Assembly (NCBI GenBank): GCA_964630665.1
Contig: CAZVVN010000057.1
Span: forward strand, 1-22,504
Direction of reading: 5' to 3'
Length of the DNA: 22,504 nucleotides
Source of the DNA: UBA9619 sp964630665
Lineage (GTDB): Bacteria > Pseudomonadota > Gammaproteobacteria > Arenicellales > UBA868
Part shown: positions 15,952 to 22,504 of the stretch, piece after piece
How the letters are laid out: each line of letters starts with the position of its first letter
Position numbering within the stretch: position 1 is the first letter of the stretch
Notes under the pieces: generated by a model
The model's database searches: none
Seen by the model: only the letters and a program-made list of their open reading frames with translations
Told to the model about the DNA's origin: nothing
Program-made: the position numbers and the translations under genes

Positions 15952-17433
15952 ATGGTCGATGCCCTACAGGCGATGGGATCGGTTGTTTTGGATCCGTACC
16001 TCATTGTTTTGATCCTGATCACCACAGTAATGGGTGTGGTTATCGGAGTGCTACCTGGTCTCGGCGCCACTACCGGTGCTGCTCTGCTGCTGCCATTCAC
16101 GCTGACCATGGAGCCCGTTCATGCGATTGCCGTGTTGGCGACGATTTACGTGTCGGCCACCTTCGCCGGCTCCATCACAGCGATATTGATCAATACGCCC
16201 GGGACATCCGCTGCCGCTGCGACGACTTTCGACGGCTATCCCCTCGCGCAGCGAGGCGAGGCGGGCCGAGCGCTGGGGGTCGCCGTGGTATCGAGCACGA
16301 TCGGCGGTGTGTTTTCGATAATCGTTCTCTGTATCGCGGCTCCAATGCTGGCGCGGGTCGCTTATGAGTTTCGACCACCGGAATATTTTGCTTTAGCTCT
16401 ATTCGGCCTCTCGATGCTTGCCTCGATCAGCGCCGGCGGCACCGTGAGAAACCTAATTGGCGGTGTTTTCGGGGTGTGGCTGGCAACGATCGGAGCCGAA
16501 CCCACGACTGGGATCGAACGGTTCATGTTCGGCAATTACGAGCTTTATGAAGGGTTGTCCTTCGTGCCGGTCTTCATCGGGTTGTTCGCAATGTCAGAAT
16601 TACTGGTCCAGTCGAATCAACTCAATCGGATCGTCGACAAGATCGCCATGAAGGCGGTCAAATTACCCTCGCGAGAGGACTACAAACGGATCTGGAAGAC
16701 CGTGCTCCGCTCCTGCGGAATCGGTACGTTTATCGGTATCCTTCCAGCCGAAGGGGCAACCGTGGCTTCGATGATCGGCTATGCGGAGGCGCGCAGGTGG
16801 TCAAAGAACAAGGAAGAATTCGGAAAGGGTGCGATCGAAGGTATCGCTGGCGCTGAGGCGGCGAACAATGCTGCGACCGGAGGTGCCATGGTGCCGACGA
16901 TGGTGCTTGGCATCCCCGGGAGCGGGACGACGGCAGTCATTCTGGTCGGTCTGATGGTACATGGCTTGCGCCCTGGCCCTTACCTGTTTACTGAGCAGGT
17001 CGACAAGGTCTACCAGATATTCGGGGCGATGCTGCTGGCCAACCTGATGTTTATGGCCATGGGGCTCTATGCATCAAAGTTGTTTGCACGCATTTCTCTG
17101 GTTCCCCTGCAGATGCTCTGGCCGACTGTTTTTGCACTCGCCGTAATCGGAGCCTATGCGCTCAGTTCCTCACTGCTCGACGTTTGGATTGCGTTGATAT
17201 TCGGGGTCATCGGGTTCCTGGCGCGACGTCATGGCTTCGCAGTTGCGCCGATTGCCGTTGGGCTGATCCTTGGGGAGATGGTTGAGACCAACTTTCAGAA
17301 CTCATTGAAGATGTTCGAGGGCGACTGGTGGCAGATTCTGACCCAGCCACTGGCGGCACTGTTCTTCGTGCTCGCGTTCTTCGGACTGTTCAGCACCTCC
17401 ATCGCGAAATGGTTTTCCAAGCGTCGTTCATAA
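15952..17433 (+). CDS. tctA: TctA large membrane subunit of a TTT transporter
   Basis: 493 residues, about 11-12 membrane segments, the usual TctA size. The family glycine motif is GVVIGVLPGLGATTGAALLLPF near the N-terminus, followed by AILINTPGTSAAAATTFDGYPLA, another TctA hallmark. GIPGSGTTAVILVGLMVHGL near residue 320 is the second family motif. It forms the channel part that works with TctB and the TctC receptor, probably driven by proton or sodium. The C-terminus is basic (WFSKRRS). The gene converges with the crotonase gene across a 167-base gap without a clear terminator. Confidence 0.94.
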   Translation: MVDALQAMGSVVLDPYLIVLILITTVMGVVIGVLPGLGATTGAALLLPFTLTMEPVHAIAVLATIYVSATFAGSITAILINTPGTSAAAATTFDGYPLAQRGEAGRALGVAVVSSTIGGVFSIIVLCIAAPMLARVAYEFRPPEYFALALFGLSMLASISAGGTVRNLIGGVFGVWLATIGAEPTTGIERFMFGNYELYEGLSFVPVFIGLFAMSELLVQSNQLNRIVDKIAMKAVKLPSREDYKRIWKTVLRSCGIGTFIGILPAEGATVASMIGYAEARRWSKNKEEFGKGAIEGIAGAEAANNAATGGAMVPTMVLGIPGSGTTAVILVGLMVHGLRPGPYLFTEQVDKVYQIFGAMLLANLMFMAMGLYASKLFARISLVPLQMLWPTVFALAVIGAYALSSSLLDVWIALIFGVIGFLARRHGFAVAPIAVGLILGEMVETNFQNSLKMFEGDWWQILTQPLAALFFVLAFFGLFSTSIAKWFSKRRS

Positions 17434-17600
17434 CCGGTCCCGGTAGAAGGCTGTATTGATTCGATACTGAGGGATCAGCTCCCGGATTACGCTGCTCAAG
17501 TTTGTTGCTCCGTAGACAGGTAAACCCACCTACAGCTTTGGTTACTGTTCGATAGAGCAACTGGCTTTATACGGGGCAGGGTATCCGTAAATCCGTGTCC

Positions 17601-18389
17601 TTATCTGCCCACCCAACGGGGCGCCCGCTTCTCCAGAAAGGCGCGGCGGGCTTCCCGGCTGTCTTCGCTGTCGAATGCCGAGGCCAAGGCCTCGAGCGCC
17701 GCCTCGGGGACCGCGGAGTAATCCATGCTTTCCATCCGGTAAAGCGCTTCACGGGTTCGTCTGAGGGCGAGCGGTGACATGGCGGCGATTCTGGAGGCCA
17801 ATCGCAGCGTTTCTGTTTGCAGGTCCCGCGTAGGGACCACACGCGTAATCAGGCCCAGTCGCGCAGCTTCTTCGGCATTAACAGGATCGCCGGTAAATAT
17901 CAGTTCTGCGGCACGCATCCGGCCGATCAGCTTTTGCAGGAACCACACGTGCATGCCGGGCGGGGCTGCAAGGTTCGGCACGCCGGGGTAGCCAAAACTG
18001 GCGTCGTCCGCCGCGATGATCATGTCGCAGGCGAAAGCCAGGGTGCAGGCTCCCTCGCGGGCGTACCCGTGTACAGCTGCAATGGCCGGTTTACCCAGCT
18101 CGCGCATCACGTCCAGGGTCTCAACGTAGAACAAGCGCAGGAAATCTCGCATCTCGGTCGCACCAAAGGATGCCAGGTAGTTGAGGTCAACGCCGCCGGA
18201 GAGTCCTTTACCCTTGCCCGACAGCACGACAACCCGGGCATCGGAATTCTTCGCCGCCATACCCAGGGCACAGTGCAGTTCCAGGGTGGATTCCCGATCT
18301 ATAAGGTTGGCCGGCGGGCGATCCAGAACCAGGTGGGCGATATGATTCTCGACCCGGTAGTGAAGTGTGGAGAAAGCCGAATCAGCCAC
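17601..18389 (-). CDS. Enoyl-CoA hydratase/isomerase (crotonase) family protein lacking both catalytic glutamates
   Basis: 262 residues. The crotonase fold is clear: SGGVDL (64-69) and GYAREGAC (108-115) form the oxyanion-hole regions, with ACDMIIAADDASFGYPGV (120-137) after them. In enoyl-CoA hydratase the glutamates sit in GGGCEL and FGQPE; here the matching positions are T116 (ACTL) and G136 (YPGV). Hydration is therefore unlikely; isomerase, hydrolase, ring-cleavage or other crotonase chemistry is possible. The start ATG at 18389 overlaps the end of the B12 gene by 8 bases, so the two are likely translationally coupled and act in one pathway. Confidence 0.9.
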   Translation of the reverse strand: MADSAFSTLHYRVENHIAHLVLDRPPANLIDRESTLELHCALGMAAKNSDARVVVLSGKGKGLSGGVDLNYLASFGATEMRDFLRLFYVETLDVMRELGKPAIAAVHGYAREGACTLAFACDMIIAADDASFGYPGVPNLAAPPGMHVWFLQKLIGRMRAAELIFTGDPVNAEEAARLGLITRVVPTRDLQTETLRLASRIAAMSPLALRRTREALYRMESMDYSAVPEAALEALASAFDSEDSREARRAFLEKRAPRWVGR

Positions 18390-20205
18390 CGGCCGGGCTC
18401 TCCAGTGAGCTGTGTCGATTCGCAGATTCCAACGTTATTTCCGCAGGTGCGGTGCAAAGATCCACCAACATGTCCTCGATGCGCGGGCAGGGTGTCGCCC
18501 CTGCGGCAAGCAGCTGCTGGCTTACGTCTACCGGCAGATCGTCGTGTAGGGGTGAATCTGAATCGGTAATTTGATTCAATTTACCGCCGATATAGATCCG
18601 TGTGTTTTGCAGTCCGGTCTTGAGCAGTTCTGTTTGCAGGTTGTGCAGGTAGTCGAGTGCTATCCCATTGTAGGTGCTTATTGCAATGATGTTCGCTTGT
18701 TCAGTTTGGAAGCGGGCGACAAGGTCTTCGGGGTCGGTGCACACGCCACAGTCAACCGTCGAGATCCCGAGCCTGGTGAATACGTTTTCCAGCAAAAGTT
18801 TTCCGTATTCATGGACGTCCGTCGTGGCGACACAGATCTTGAGATCCTGGTTACCGAGCTGGTACTTTTGCTCATCCGACAGGGCATCGATGCAGGTACT
18901 CGCCTGCCGCTCGAGTTCAGAGATGGTGGATGCCAGGAAAACGGGTTTTCTGCCGGCCGGGTTGCCCGGGTCCGCTTTTCCAGGGCCGAAGTATCGCTCC
19001 AGGAAACGGGCTCCCAGTCGGCGTATGGAAAGAAGCATTTCCAGTGGGTTTCTGATGTCTATACCACCCTTTTCAAAGCCGCCGAGTATATTGTTCTTGA
19101 ATTGTTTCGCACCCGACACGATCTTTGCAGCAGCCTCGTCTACATGTTCGATGTCGATCAGTGAGGTGAATCCTCTCGCTCTTTCGATCGATCGATCAGC
19201 GAACAGATGGGCGTCCACAATCTCCTCGATGTCTGGAATACGTCGGGCTTCGGTTACCGGCACCGGATTGACGGCGTGTCCACTGGGTCTCAGGATTTGA
19301 GCCAGCGCATCGATCAACAGGTAGCTTCCCAGGCCGGCGTAGTTTGGGGTTGCTTCACTGCCGTATAAGGTCGTGTTGCCGTATACCATCGTTCCTGGAG
19401 TCTTGCTGACTTCTGCCAGGGCGCGTTGAAATGCCAGCCTTGCCAGCGGTTCCGAGTAAGTGTGTCCGTAACAATGACTTGATCTCGCCCCGAGCAGTCC
19501 GTCCACGATGTGTTGTTCCAGCAGGACTGCCCCCAGTGCGCAGGCCAGATCCGTAAACAGTGCGGCGAAGCCATCGTCCAGATTTGAGTGAATCAGTACG
19601 GGAACCGGTTGAGCCGCACACAGGGCAATCGCCTTGATCGTTTCTGCGGTAGTGGCGACATCGTCATCCCAGCCGGGAAGGCGGAATGTGAAATATTGTC
19701 CGAGATTTCCGATGCTGGTCGCACCAGCAGACAGGGCGGCCGAGGTGTTGTCGAATGCGGCTGGCATGCCCATGACGAAGTCGCCAAAATGCGGTGCCAC
19801 TGGCGCTTGAGTCGTGAGCTGTGTGTATGAATCGCAGGAGTCGAGGATGAGCCCGGTCCCGGTGGGCCGGGTTGGTCTTTCGGCCTGCGGGTAGCCCATG
19901 CTCCAATCAAGGCAGATGCCATAACGATCGACCGTGCACCCTTGCAACTGCAAATGCTCGAAGATTTCCCGATAGGCCGTGCAGGTCTTCTGTATGCTGC
20001 GGTAGCCAATCTGGGCGTGTCTCATCACCCGGCCCTGCAGAATACTTTTTTCCTTGTATTCAAATTCGCTGGATACCCCGTAGTGTTCGAGGAAGGCGCA
20101 CGAGCCTACCGTCCAGTACGCGGCTTTTTCGCGACCTTGCTGGATGAGTTCAGATACGTCTGGCAGCGCTTGGTCGCCTAGGACCTTTGAACGTAGATCG
20201 ATCAT
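18382..20205 (-). CDS. Single-chain cobalamin-binding mutase-like protein
   Basis: 607 residues. Residues about 455-585 form a B12-binding domain: D463-V-H465-E-Y-G468 is the DxHxxG motif whose histidine replaces dimethylbenzimidazole on cobalt, followed by AISTYNG (508-514) and IYIGG (537-541), the other conserved parts of the fold. The N-terminal 410 or so residues resemble a TIM-barrel mutase: RPTGTGLIL (113-121), AALSAGATSIGNLGQYFTF (156-174), PVLIHSNLDDG and MVYGNTTLYG. The likeness is distant, closest in layout to glutamate mutase E subunit or 2-methyleneglutarate mutase, in which a similar barrel faces a B12 domain. Glutamate mutase uses separate E and S chains, so this single chain is unusual. 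The reaction is a guess: a carbon-skeleton rearrangement via adenosylcobalamin. Its stop overlaps the start of the crotonase gene. Confidence 0.82.
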   Translation of the reverse strand: MIDLRSKVLGDQALPDVSELIQQGREKAAYWTVGSCAFLEHYGVSSEFEYKEKSILQGRVMRHAQIGYRSIQKTCTAYREIFEHLQLQGCTVDRYGICLDWSMGYPQAERPTRPTGTGLILDSCDSYTQLTTQAPVAPHFGDFVMGMPAAFDNTSAALSAGATSIGNLGQYFTFRLPGWDDDVATTAETIKAIALCAAQPVPVLIHSNLDDGFAALFTDLACALGAVLLEQHIVDGLLGARSSHCYGHTYSEPLARLAFQRALAEVSKTPGTMVYGNTTLYGSEATPNYAGLGSYLLIDALAQILRPSGHAVNPVPVTEARRIPDIEEIVDAHLFADRSIERARGFTSLIDIEHVDEAAAKIVSGAKQFKNNILGGFEKGGIDIRNPLEMLLSIRRLGARFLERYFGPGKADPGNPAGRKPVFLASTISELERQASTCIDALSDEQKYQLGNQDLKICVATTDVHEYGKLLLENVFTRLGISTVDCGVCTDPEDLVARFQTEQANIIAISTYNGIALDYLHNLQTELLKTGLQNTRIYIGGKLNQITDSDSPLHDDLPVDVSQQLLAAGATPCPRIEDMLVDLCTAPAEITLESANRHSSLESPAGG

Positions 20206-20210
20206 AAGAT

Positions 20211-20225
20211 AGGCTCGTCGAGCCT
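20211..20225. promoter_or_regulatory. AGGCTC-GTC-GAGCCT inverted repeat near the B12 gene start
   Basis: A perfect 6-bp inverted repeat with a 3-base loop, 6 bases from the ATG at 20205. A - strand TATACT (20231-20236 as AGTATA) would put the transcript start near 20224, so the repeat would lie at the mRNA's 5' end. It could be an operator or a start-proximal hairpin. No cobalamin riboswitch was seen. Confidence 0.45.
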
Positions 20226-20266
20226 AGAGAAGTATAAACACCCTGTTTCTCCGATTCATCCGGAAG

Positions 20267-20278
20267 CCAGGCGCCTGG
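20267..20278. promoter_or_regulatory. 12-bp perfect palindrome CCAGGCGCCTGG
   Basis: It lies about 45 bases upstream of the presumed transcript start of the B12/crotonase pair, a normal place for a regulator site. No partner regulator is encoded nearby. Confidence 0.35.
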
Positions 20279-20381
20279 TTACAGGCAAATTAACTCGTCA
20301 GGCGATGCCCGTCTAGCACCGGCGTCCAGCGATACCGTCCGACAGCTGTTGGGTTGCCACAGTAACGGTTCTGCTGGCGCA

Positions 20382-20669
20382 TCAGAAGTAGAAGACGAAT
20401 TCCGCAAACAGACGATCGTTATCGCCGACAGTGCGGAACCCGAGTTTGTCACCGTTCAGGTAATTGATCAGCCCGCCGGTGATGGTCAGCGAGTCGTTGA
20501 AGTCGTACGATGCCTGCAGCCGCTGCACGGCCCCGTTGCTGCCGTCCAGGCCGTGGGTTAAAGCAAGAAACGTCAGATCCAGCGTCTCGTTGAGGAACCT
20601 TCGGTTCAGGCGCAGGGCGCTTTGAAAGTCGGTGCGGCTCAAGTAGTTCAGTCGATACCGTGATTCGGG
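20382..20669 (-). pseudogene. C-terminal remnant of an outer-membrane beta-barrel protein
   Basis: About 96 codons are open on the - strand, with no start codon in a sensible place and a TGA at 20670-20672 directly upstream. The text reads as amphipathic beta strands: LNRRFLNETLDLTFLALTHG, LQASYDFNDSLTITGGLINYL, and a last strand NDRLFAEFVFYF ending in F, the signal for outer-membrane insertion. The pattern recalls DUF1302-type barrels, which sit in hydrophobic-compound degradation loci. No signal peptide or earlier strands exist in frame upstream; the rhodanese promoter region lies there instead. The fragment is therefore a truncated gene, probably left by a deletion. Confidence 0.7.
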
Positions 20670-20744
20670 TCAATGCGAACCTTGGCCTATACTCTACAGG
20701 TACGCGATCGCGTACAAACTTTCAGCGTGCGCCGAACAACCAAC

Positions 20745-20751
20745 AAGGGAG
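20745..20751 (+). promoter_or_regulatory. Ribosome binding site of the rhodanese gene
   Basis: AAGGGAG, six bases before GTG 20758. It supports the GTG start over the next in-frame ATG at 20773. Confidence 0.7.
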
Positions 20752-20757
20752 ATCGCA

Positions 20758-21147
20758 GTGACTAAGTCTTTTATGCAAATGGTCGAAGAGGCGAGGGCCG
20801 AAGTTGACGGTGTCGGTCCGGATGAAGCTCAGAAGCGACTGGCGCAGGACCTCGATGCTCTAGTGGTAGATGTCCGGGATGCTGCGGATGTTCCGTCCAC
20901 CGGCCTGACGCCGGGCGGCGTCAACATTTCTCTTGGTATGCTCCCGGTCAGAGCGGACCAGGAGCCGCCTGAAGAGTGGCGCGATTCTCGGCTTCAAGAC
21001 CGTTCTCGCCAGCTGATCGTCACCTGCCAGACTGGTGGGAATGCCGCCAGAGGGGCCAAGCTTCTCAAAGACATGGGCTTCACCAATGTTTCCCTAATGG
21101 ATGGAGGCATGGAAGCCTGGAAAGCTGCTGGCCTGCCAACGGAGTAA
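20758..21147 (+). CDS. Single-domain rhodanese-like sulfurtransferase
   Basis: 129 residues from GTG. ALVVDVRDAADV (34-45) is the rhodanese DVR motif, and GGVNISLGML replaces the usual GHI.GA. The catalytic loop holds C90 in IVTCQTGGNAARGA (87-100), one variant of CxxGxR, in which the later arginine is missing from its usual place. GFTNVSLMDGGMEAWKAAGLP (107-127) is the typical C-terminal rhodanese ending. It probably moves sulfur via a persulfide on C90 in the cytoplasm; the acceptor is unknown. It converges with the cupin-like gene (23 bases between stops). Confidence 0.88.
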   Translation: MTKSFMQMVEEARAEVDGVGPDEAQKRLAQDLDALVVDVRDAADVPSTGLTPGGVNISLGMLPVRADQEPPEEWRDSRLQDRSRQLIVTCQTGGNAARGAKLLKDMGFTNVSLMDGGMEAWKAAGLPTE

Positions 21148-21170
21148 CGTCCCGCGAAAGAGCTATAGAT

Positions 21171-22013
21171 TTACGCCGCCGAAAAGAGGTCCCGCGCCAT
21201 AGCTTTGGTGTGCTCGTTGTAGAAAAGCACCGTGTCGGCTTCGGCCGACGTTATCGCTACGGTGATCGCATGCTCACCGACTATTGCCCCATCGCCGTGA
21301 ATGGTATTGGCGGGTGTATGCAGCGCATATCCATAGGGGATACTGAACGCGGTGAAGTTGAACTCGTCGGCTGAGAGCCTTTTCCCGATTGTTATGTAGC
21401 CGCCGCAATCGGGGGACAGAGGCGCATGAACATGCGGGAAATTATGGGTCTCGACAAAATAACCACCGCCTCCTGCTGCTTCGGTCAAAAAGTCTTCCCG
21501 ATAGTTTTTGCCGTAACGGTATTTCGCCAGTACCATGGCGAACTCGTCTGACAGAAGTTCGAACGCCTGGTCGTTCTCAATCAGCGTAAGGCCATAGTAC
21601 ATGACATTTTCCTTGCTCGCTGTTACGACCGGGATACGAAAACCGTCTGGCACTAAGATAGCACCCAGCCCGTAAAACACGTTGGCGTTCCCGCCCGCCT
21701 GTACGTTGACGTGGGCTTTGCGGGAGTCTTCAGGTGTACACCATGCAGCCTTGACTGCCACCAGATCCGGTCTGTCAGGGTCGTTGCCATCTGCCAGAGG
21801 TTGGTAAGTGTTGTGAACGAATACCTCAGTTTCAGCGAGCGCCAGTTTCCAGTTTGTCGTTCCTTGCTCAATGAACGTCAAACCACCATCGGTTCTTAAG
21901 ACTTCGTCATCGTCATCCCGTACCGAAAATCGAGATATGATAATGCTCTCAAAAATTTCACGGGATTCGTCCGTCAAATCAAAGTAAATTGGACGTCCTT
22001 GAACCTCGGTCAT
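21171..22013 (-). CDS. Cupin-like protein of unknown function
   Basis: 280 residues. The C-terminal half carries a cupin-type metal site: H190-N-F-P-H194-V-H196 (ETHNFPHVHAPL), then GGYITIGKR, and H232 and H239 in GYALHTPANTIHGDG. This is the pattern of two short histidine-bearing motifs separated by about 35 residues. The N-terminal half (FVHNTYQPLADG, KAHVNVQAGGNANVFYGLGAILVP) is also strand-rich and may be a second, metal-free cupin unit. No signal peptide. Metal-binding isomerases, epimerases and dioxygenases share this fold, so no reaction is proposed. A perfect - strand TATAAT (22048-22053 as ATTATA) lies about 35 bases upstream. Confidence 0.7.
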   Translation of the reverse strand: MTEVQGRPIYFDLTDESREIFESIIISRFSVRDDDDEVLRTDGGLTFIEQGTTNWKLALAETEVFVHNTYQPLADGNDPDRPDLVAVKAAWCTPEDSRKAHVNVQAGGNANVFYGLGAILVPDGFRIPVVTASKENVMYYGLTLIENDQAFELLSDEFAMVLAKYRYGKNYREDFLTEAAGGGGYFVETHNFPHVHAPLSPDCGGYITIGKRLSADEFNFTAFSIPYGYALHTPANTIHGDGAIVGEHAITVAITSAEADTVLFYNEHTKAMARDLFSAA

Positions 22014-22450
22014 ACTGTTTTCTTTTCCGCTGCATGAGTACTACCCAATTATAGCCTTCTGAATTCGTATCGATTGATTTCTTGCTGCCTTATGGCCACG
22101 TCAAAATGACGACTTCTCTCCAGATTAGTGTAGCTTCACCGACATCATCACTTTCTTCATGGCGAGCGAGGCACATTGTGAGGGCAATATCCAAGTTGGC
22201 TCTACTAGCAACTTCTTGAATACATTCCCGTCAATCTTCATGAAACTCAGCGGAAAGATTGATGTTCCGGTTCATAGATTTCTCCATTCAATGCTTCCAA
22301 ATCCCAAATTTACACTTGAGAGGAGAGAACCTCTTTCAATAGCGGTAAATCCGCCGGAGATATTGAGGCACATGTTGAATAAGTGCGTTGATAGAGATGA
22401 TGTTTCACTGACCCATACTTCCTCTAGTCGCCCCTTTGTAGTAGAGATAT
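22014..22450. other. 437-base gene-poor stretch before the IS end
   Basis: It is more AT-rich than the rest. A + strand frame (22159-22467) runs into the IS terminus and has no family likeness. On the - strand, ATG 22275 has a good GGAGA ribosome site and begins MNRNINLSAEFHED, then a TGA (22231-22233); the same frame goes on for 46 sense codons to TAA at 22090-22092. This may be a decayed small gene. CGTCA-AAA-TGACG (22099-22111) is a short inverted repeat. Confidence 0.4.
22048..22053 (-). promoter_or_regulatory. Candidate -10 box of the cupin-like gene
   Basis: TATAAT on the - strand, placing the transcript start about 28 bases before ATG 22013. No good -35 box at 16-18 bases. Confidence 0.4.
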
Positions 22451-22504
22451 TGATCCTCCCCCACTAAATTGGTCCACTCTTATAGTGAGTAAACGGAGGA
22501 TCAA
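22450..22504. repeat. 10-bp inverted repeat TTGATCCTCC / GGAGGATCAA
   Basis: Perfect copies at 22450-22459 and 22495-22504, 35 bases apart. The right arm holds the presumed transposase ribosome site. Confidence 0.7.
22451..22504 (+). mobile_element. Left end of an IS3-type insertion sequence, cut by the window edge
   Basis: TGATCCTCCCCCACTAAATT with GGTCCACTCT after it has the form of IS3-family terminal repeats (TG start, C-rich block, then AAGT/GGACC-like sequence). The leader ends in GGAGGATCAA, an excellent Shine-Dalgarno site for a transposase starting just past the window; GTG 22485 in another frame would read MSKRRI, also IS3 OrfA-like. Neither the transposase nor the right end is visible, so the family is a pattern-based call. 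Confidence 0.55.

Noticed and set aside
17573..17610. GGGCAG / CTGCCC pair as terminator after the crotonase gene
   Set aside because: 6-bp stem with a long loop and no T run on the - strand.
17817..18569. 250-codon open frame on the + strand
   Set aside because: Antisense to the crotonase gene and the end of the B12 gene; no family likeness.
19187..19200. TCGATCGATCGATC simple palindromic run
   Set aside because: It lies inside the B12 coding sequence and is explained by codon choice.
18571..19300. Two long + strand open frames (197 and 208 codons)
   Set aside because: Both are antisense to the cobalamin domain and barrel region of the B12 gene.
20206..20381. Search for a cobalamin riboswitch before the B12 gene
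   Set aside because: No B12-box-like sequence or long structured leader; the start lies only about 20-30 bases after the likely -10 box.
22159..22467. 102-codon + strand frame at the right end
   Set aside because: It runs into the IS terminal repeat and has no protein-family character.

Overview
The window looks like the chromosome of a moderately GC-rich Gram-negative bacterium, probably a gammaproteobacterium of marine or soil type. The grounds are a full-length proteobacterial-type Uup, a tripartite TctCBA carboxylate transporter, the tail of an outer-membrane barrel protein, and gene density with a few hundred bases of spacer at most. No rRNA, tRNA or CRISPR array was seen. The taxonomic call is an inference from gene families only.

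Layout. 1-2000: a possible partial CDS end with a terminator, then a two-part protein (HTH-like N-terminus, methyltransferase-like core). 2023-4974: uup and an EamA/DMT exporter on the + strand. 4982-7197: a class C beta-lactamase-like serine hydrolase and an SDR dehydrogenase on the - strand. 7605-8549: a 59-residue membrane protein and a class I methyltransferase on the + strand. 8666-14263: a five-gene - strand catabolic run (sugar-isomerase-like TIM barrel, GFA-type zinc protein, dimethylformamidase-like large subunit, HpcH/HpaI aldolase-like protein, two-half alpha/beta-barrel protein). 14445-17433: tctC-tctB-tctA, divergent from that run. 17601-20205: a - strand pair, a single-chain B12-binding mutase-like protein overlapping a crotonase-family protein by 8 bases. 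20382-20669: a 5'-truncated outer-membrane protein remnant. 20758-22013: a rhodanese and a cupin-like protein, convergent. 22014-22504: gene-poor sequence ending in what looks like the left end of an IS3-type element.

How the genes may work together. The central region reads as an uptake-and-degradation locus: TctCBA imports an organic acid, and the divergent run could cleave an amide (dimethylformamidase-like), handle a C1 or thiol adduct (GFA-like), and split or rearrange a keto acid (aldolase-like). The crotonase and B12 pair next door could rearrange a carbon skeleton. The substrate is unknown. Several of these enzymes lack the textbook partner or catalytic residues: the dimethylformamidase-like protein has no adjacent small subunit, the aldolase-like protein lacks the conserved arginine, and the crotonase lacks both glutamates. 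The locus may therefore do chemistry that family names do not predict. This is the part most worth experimental attention.
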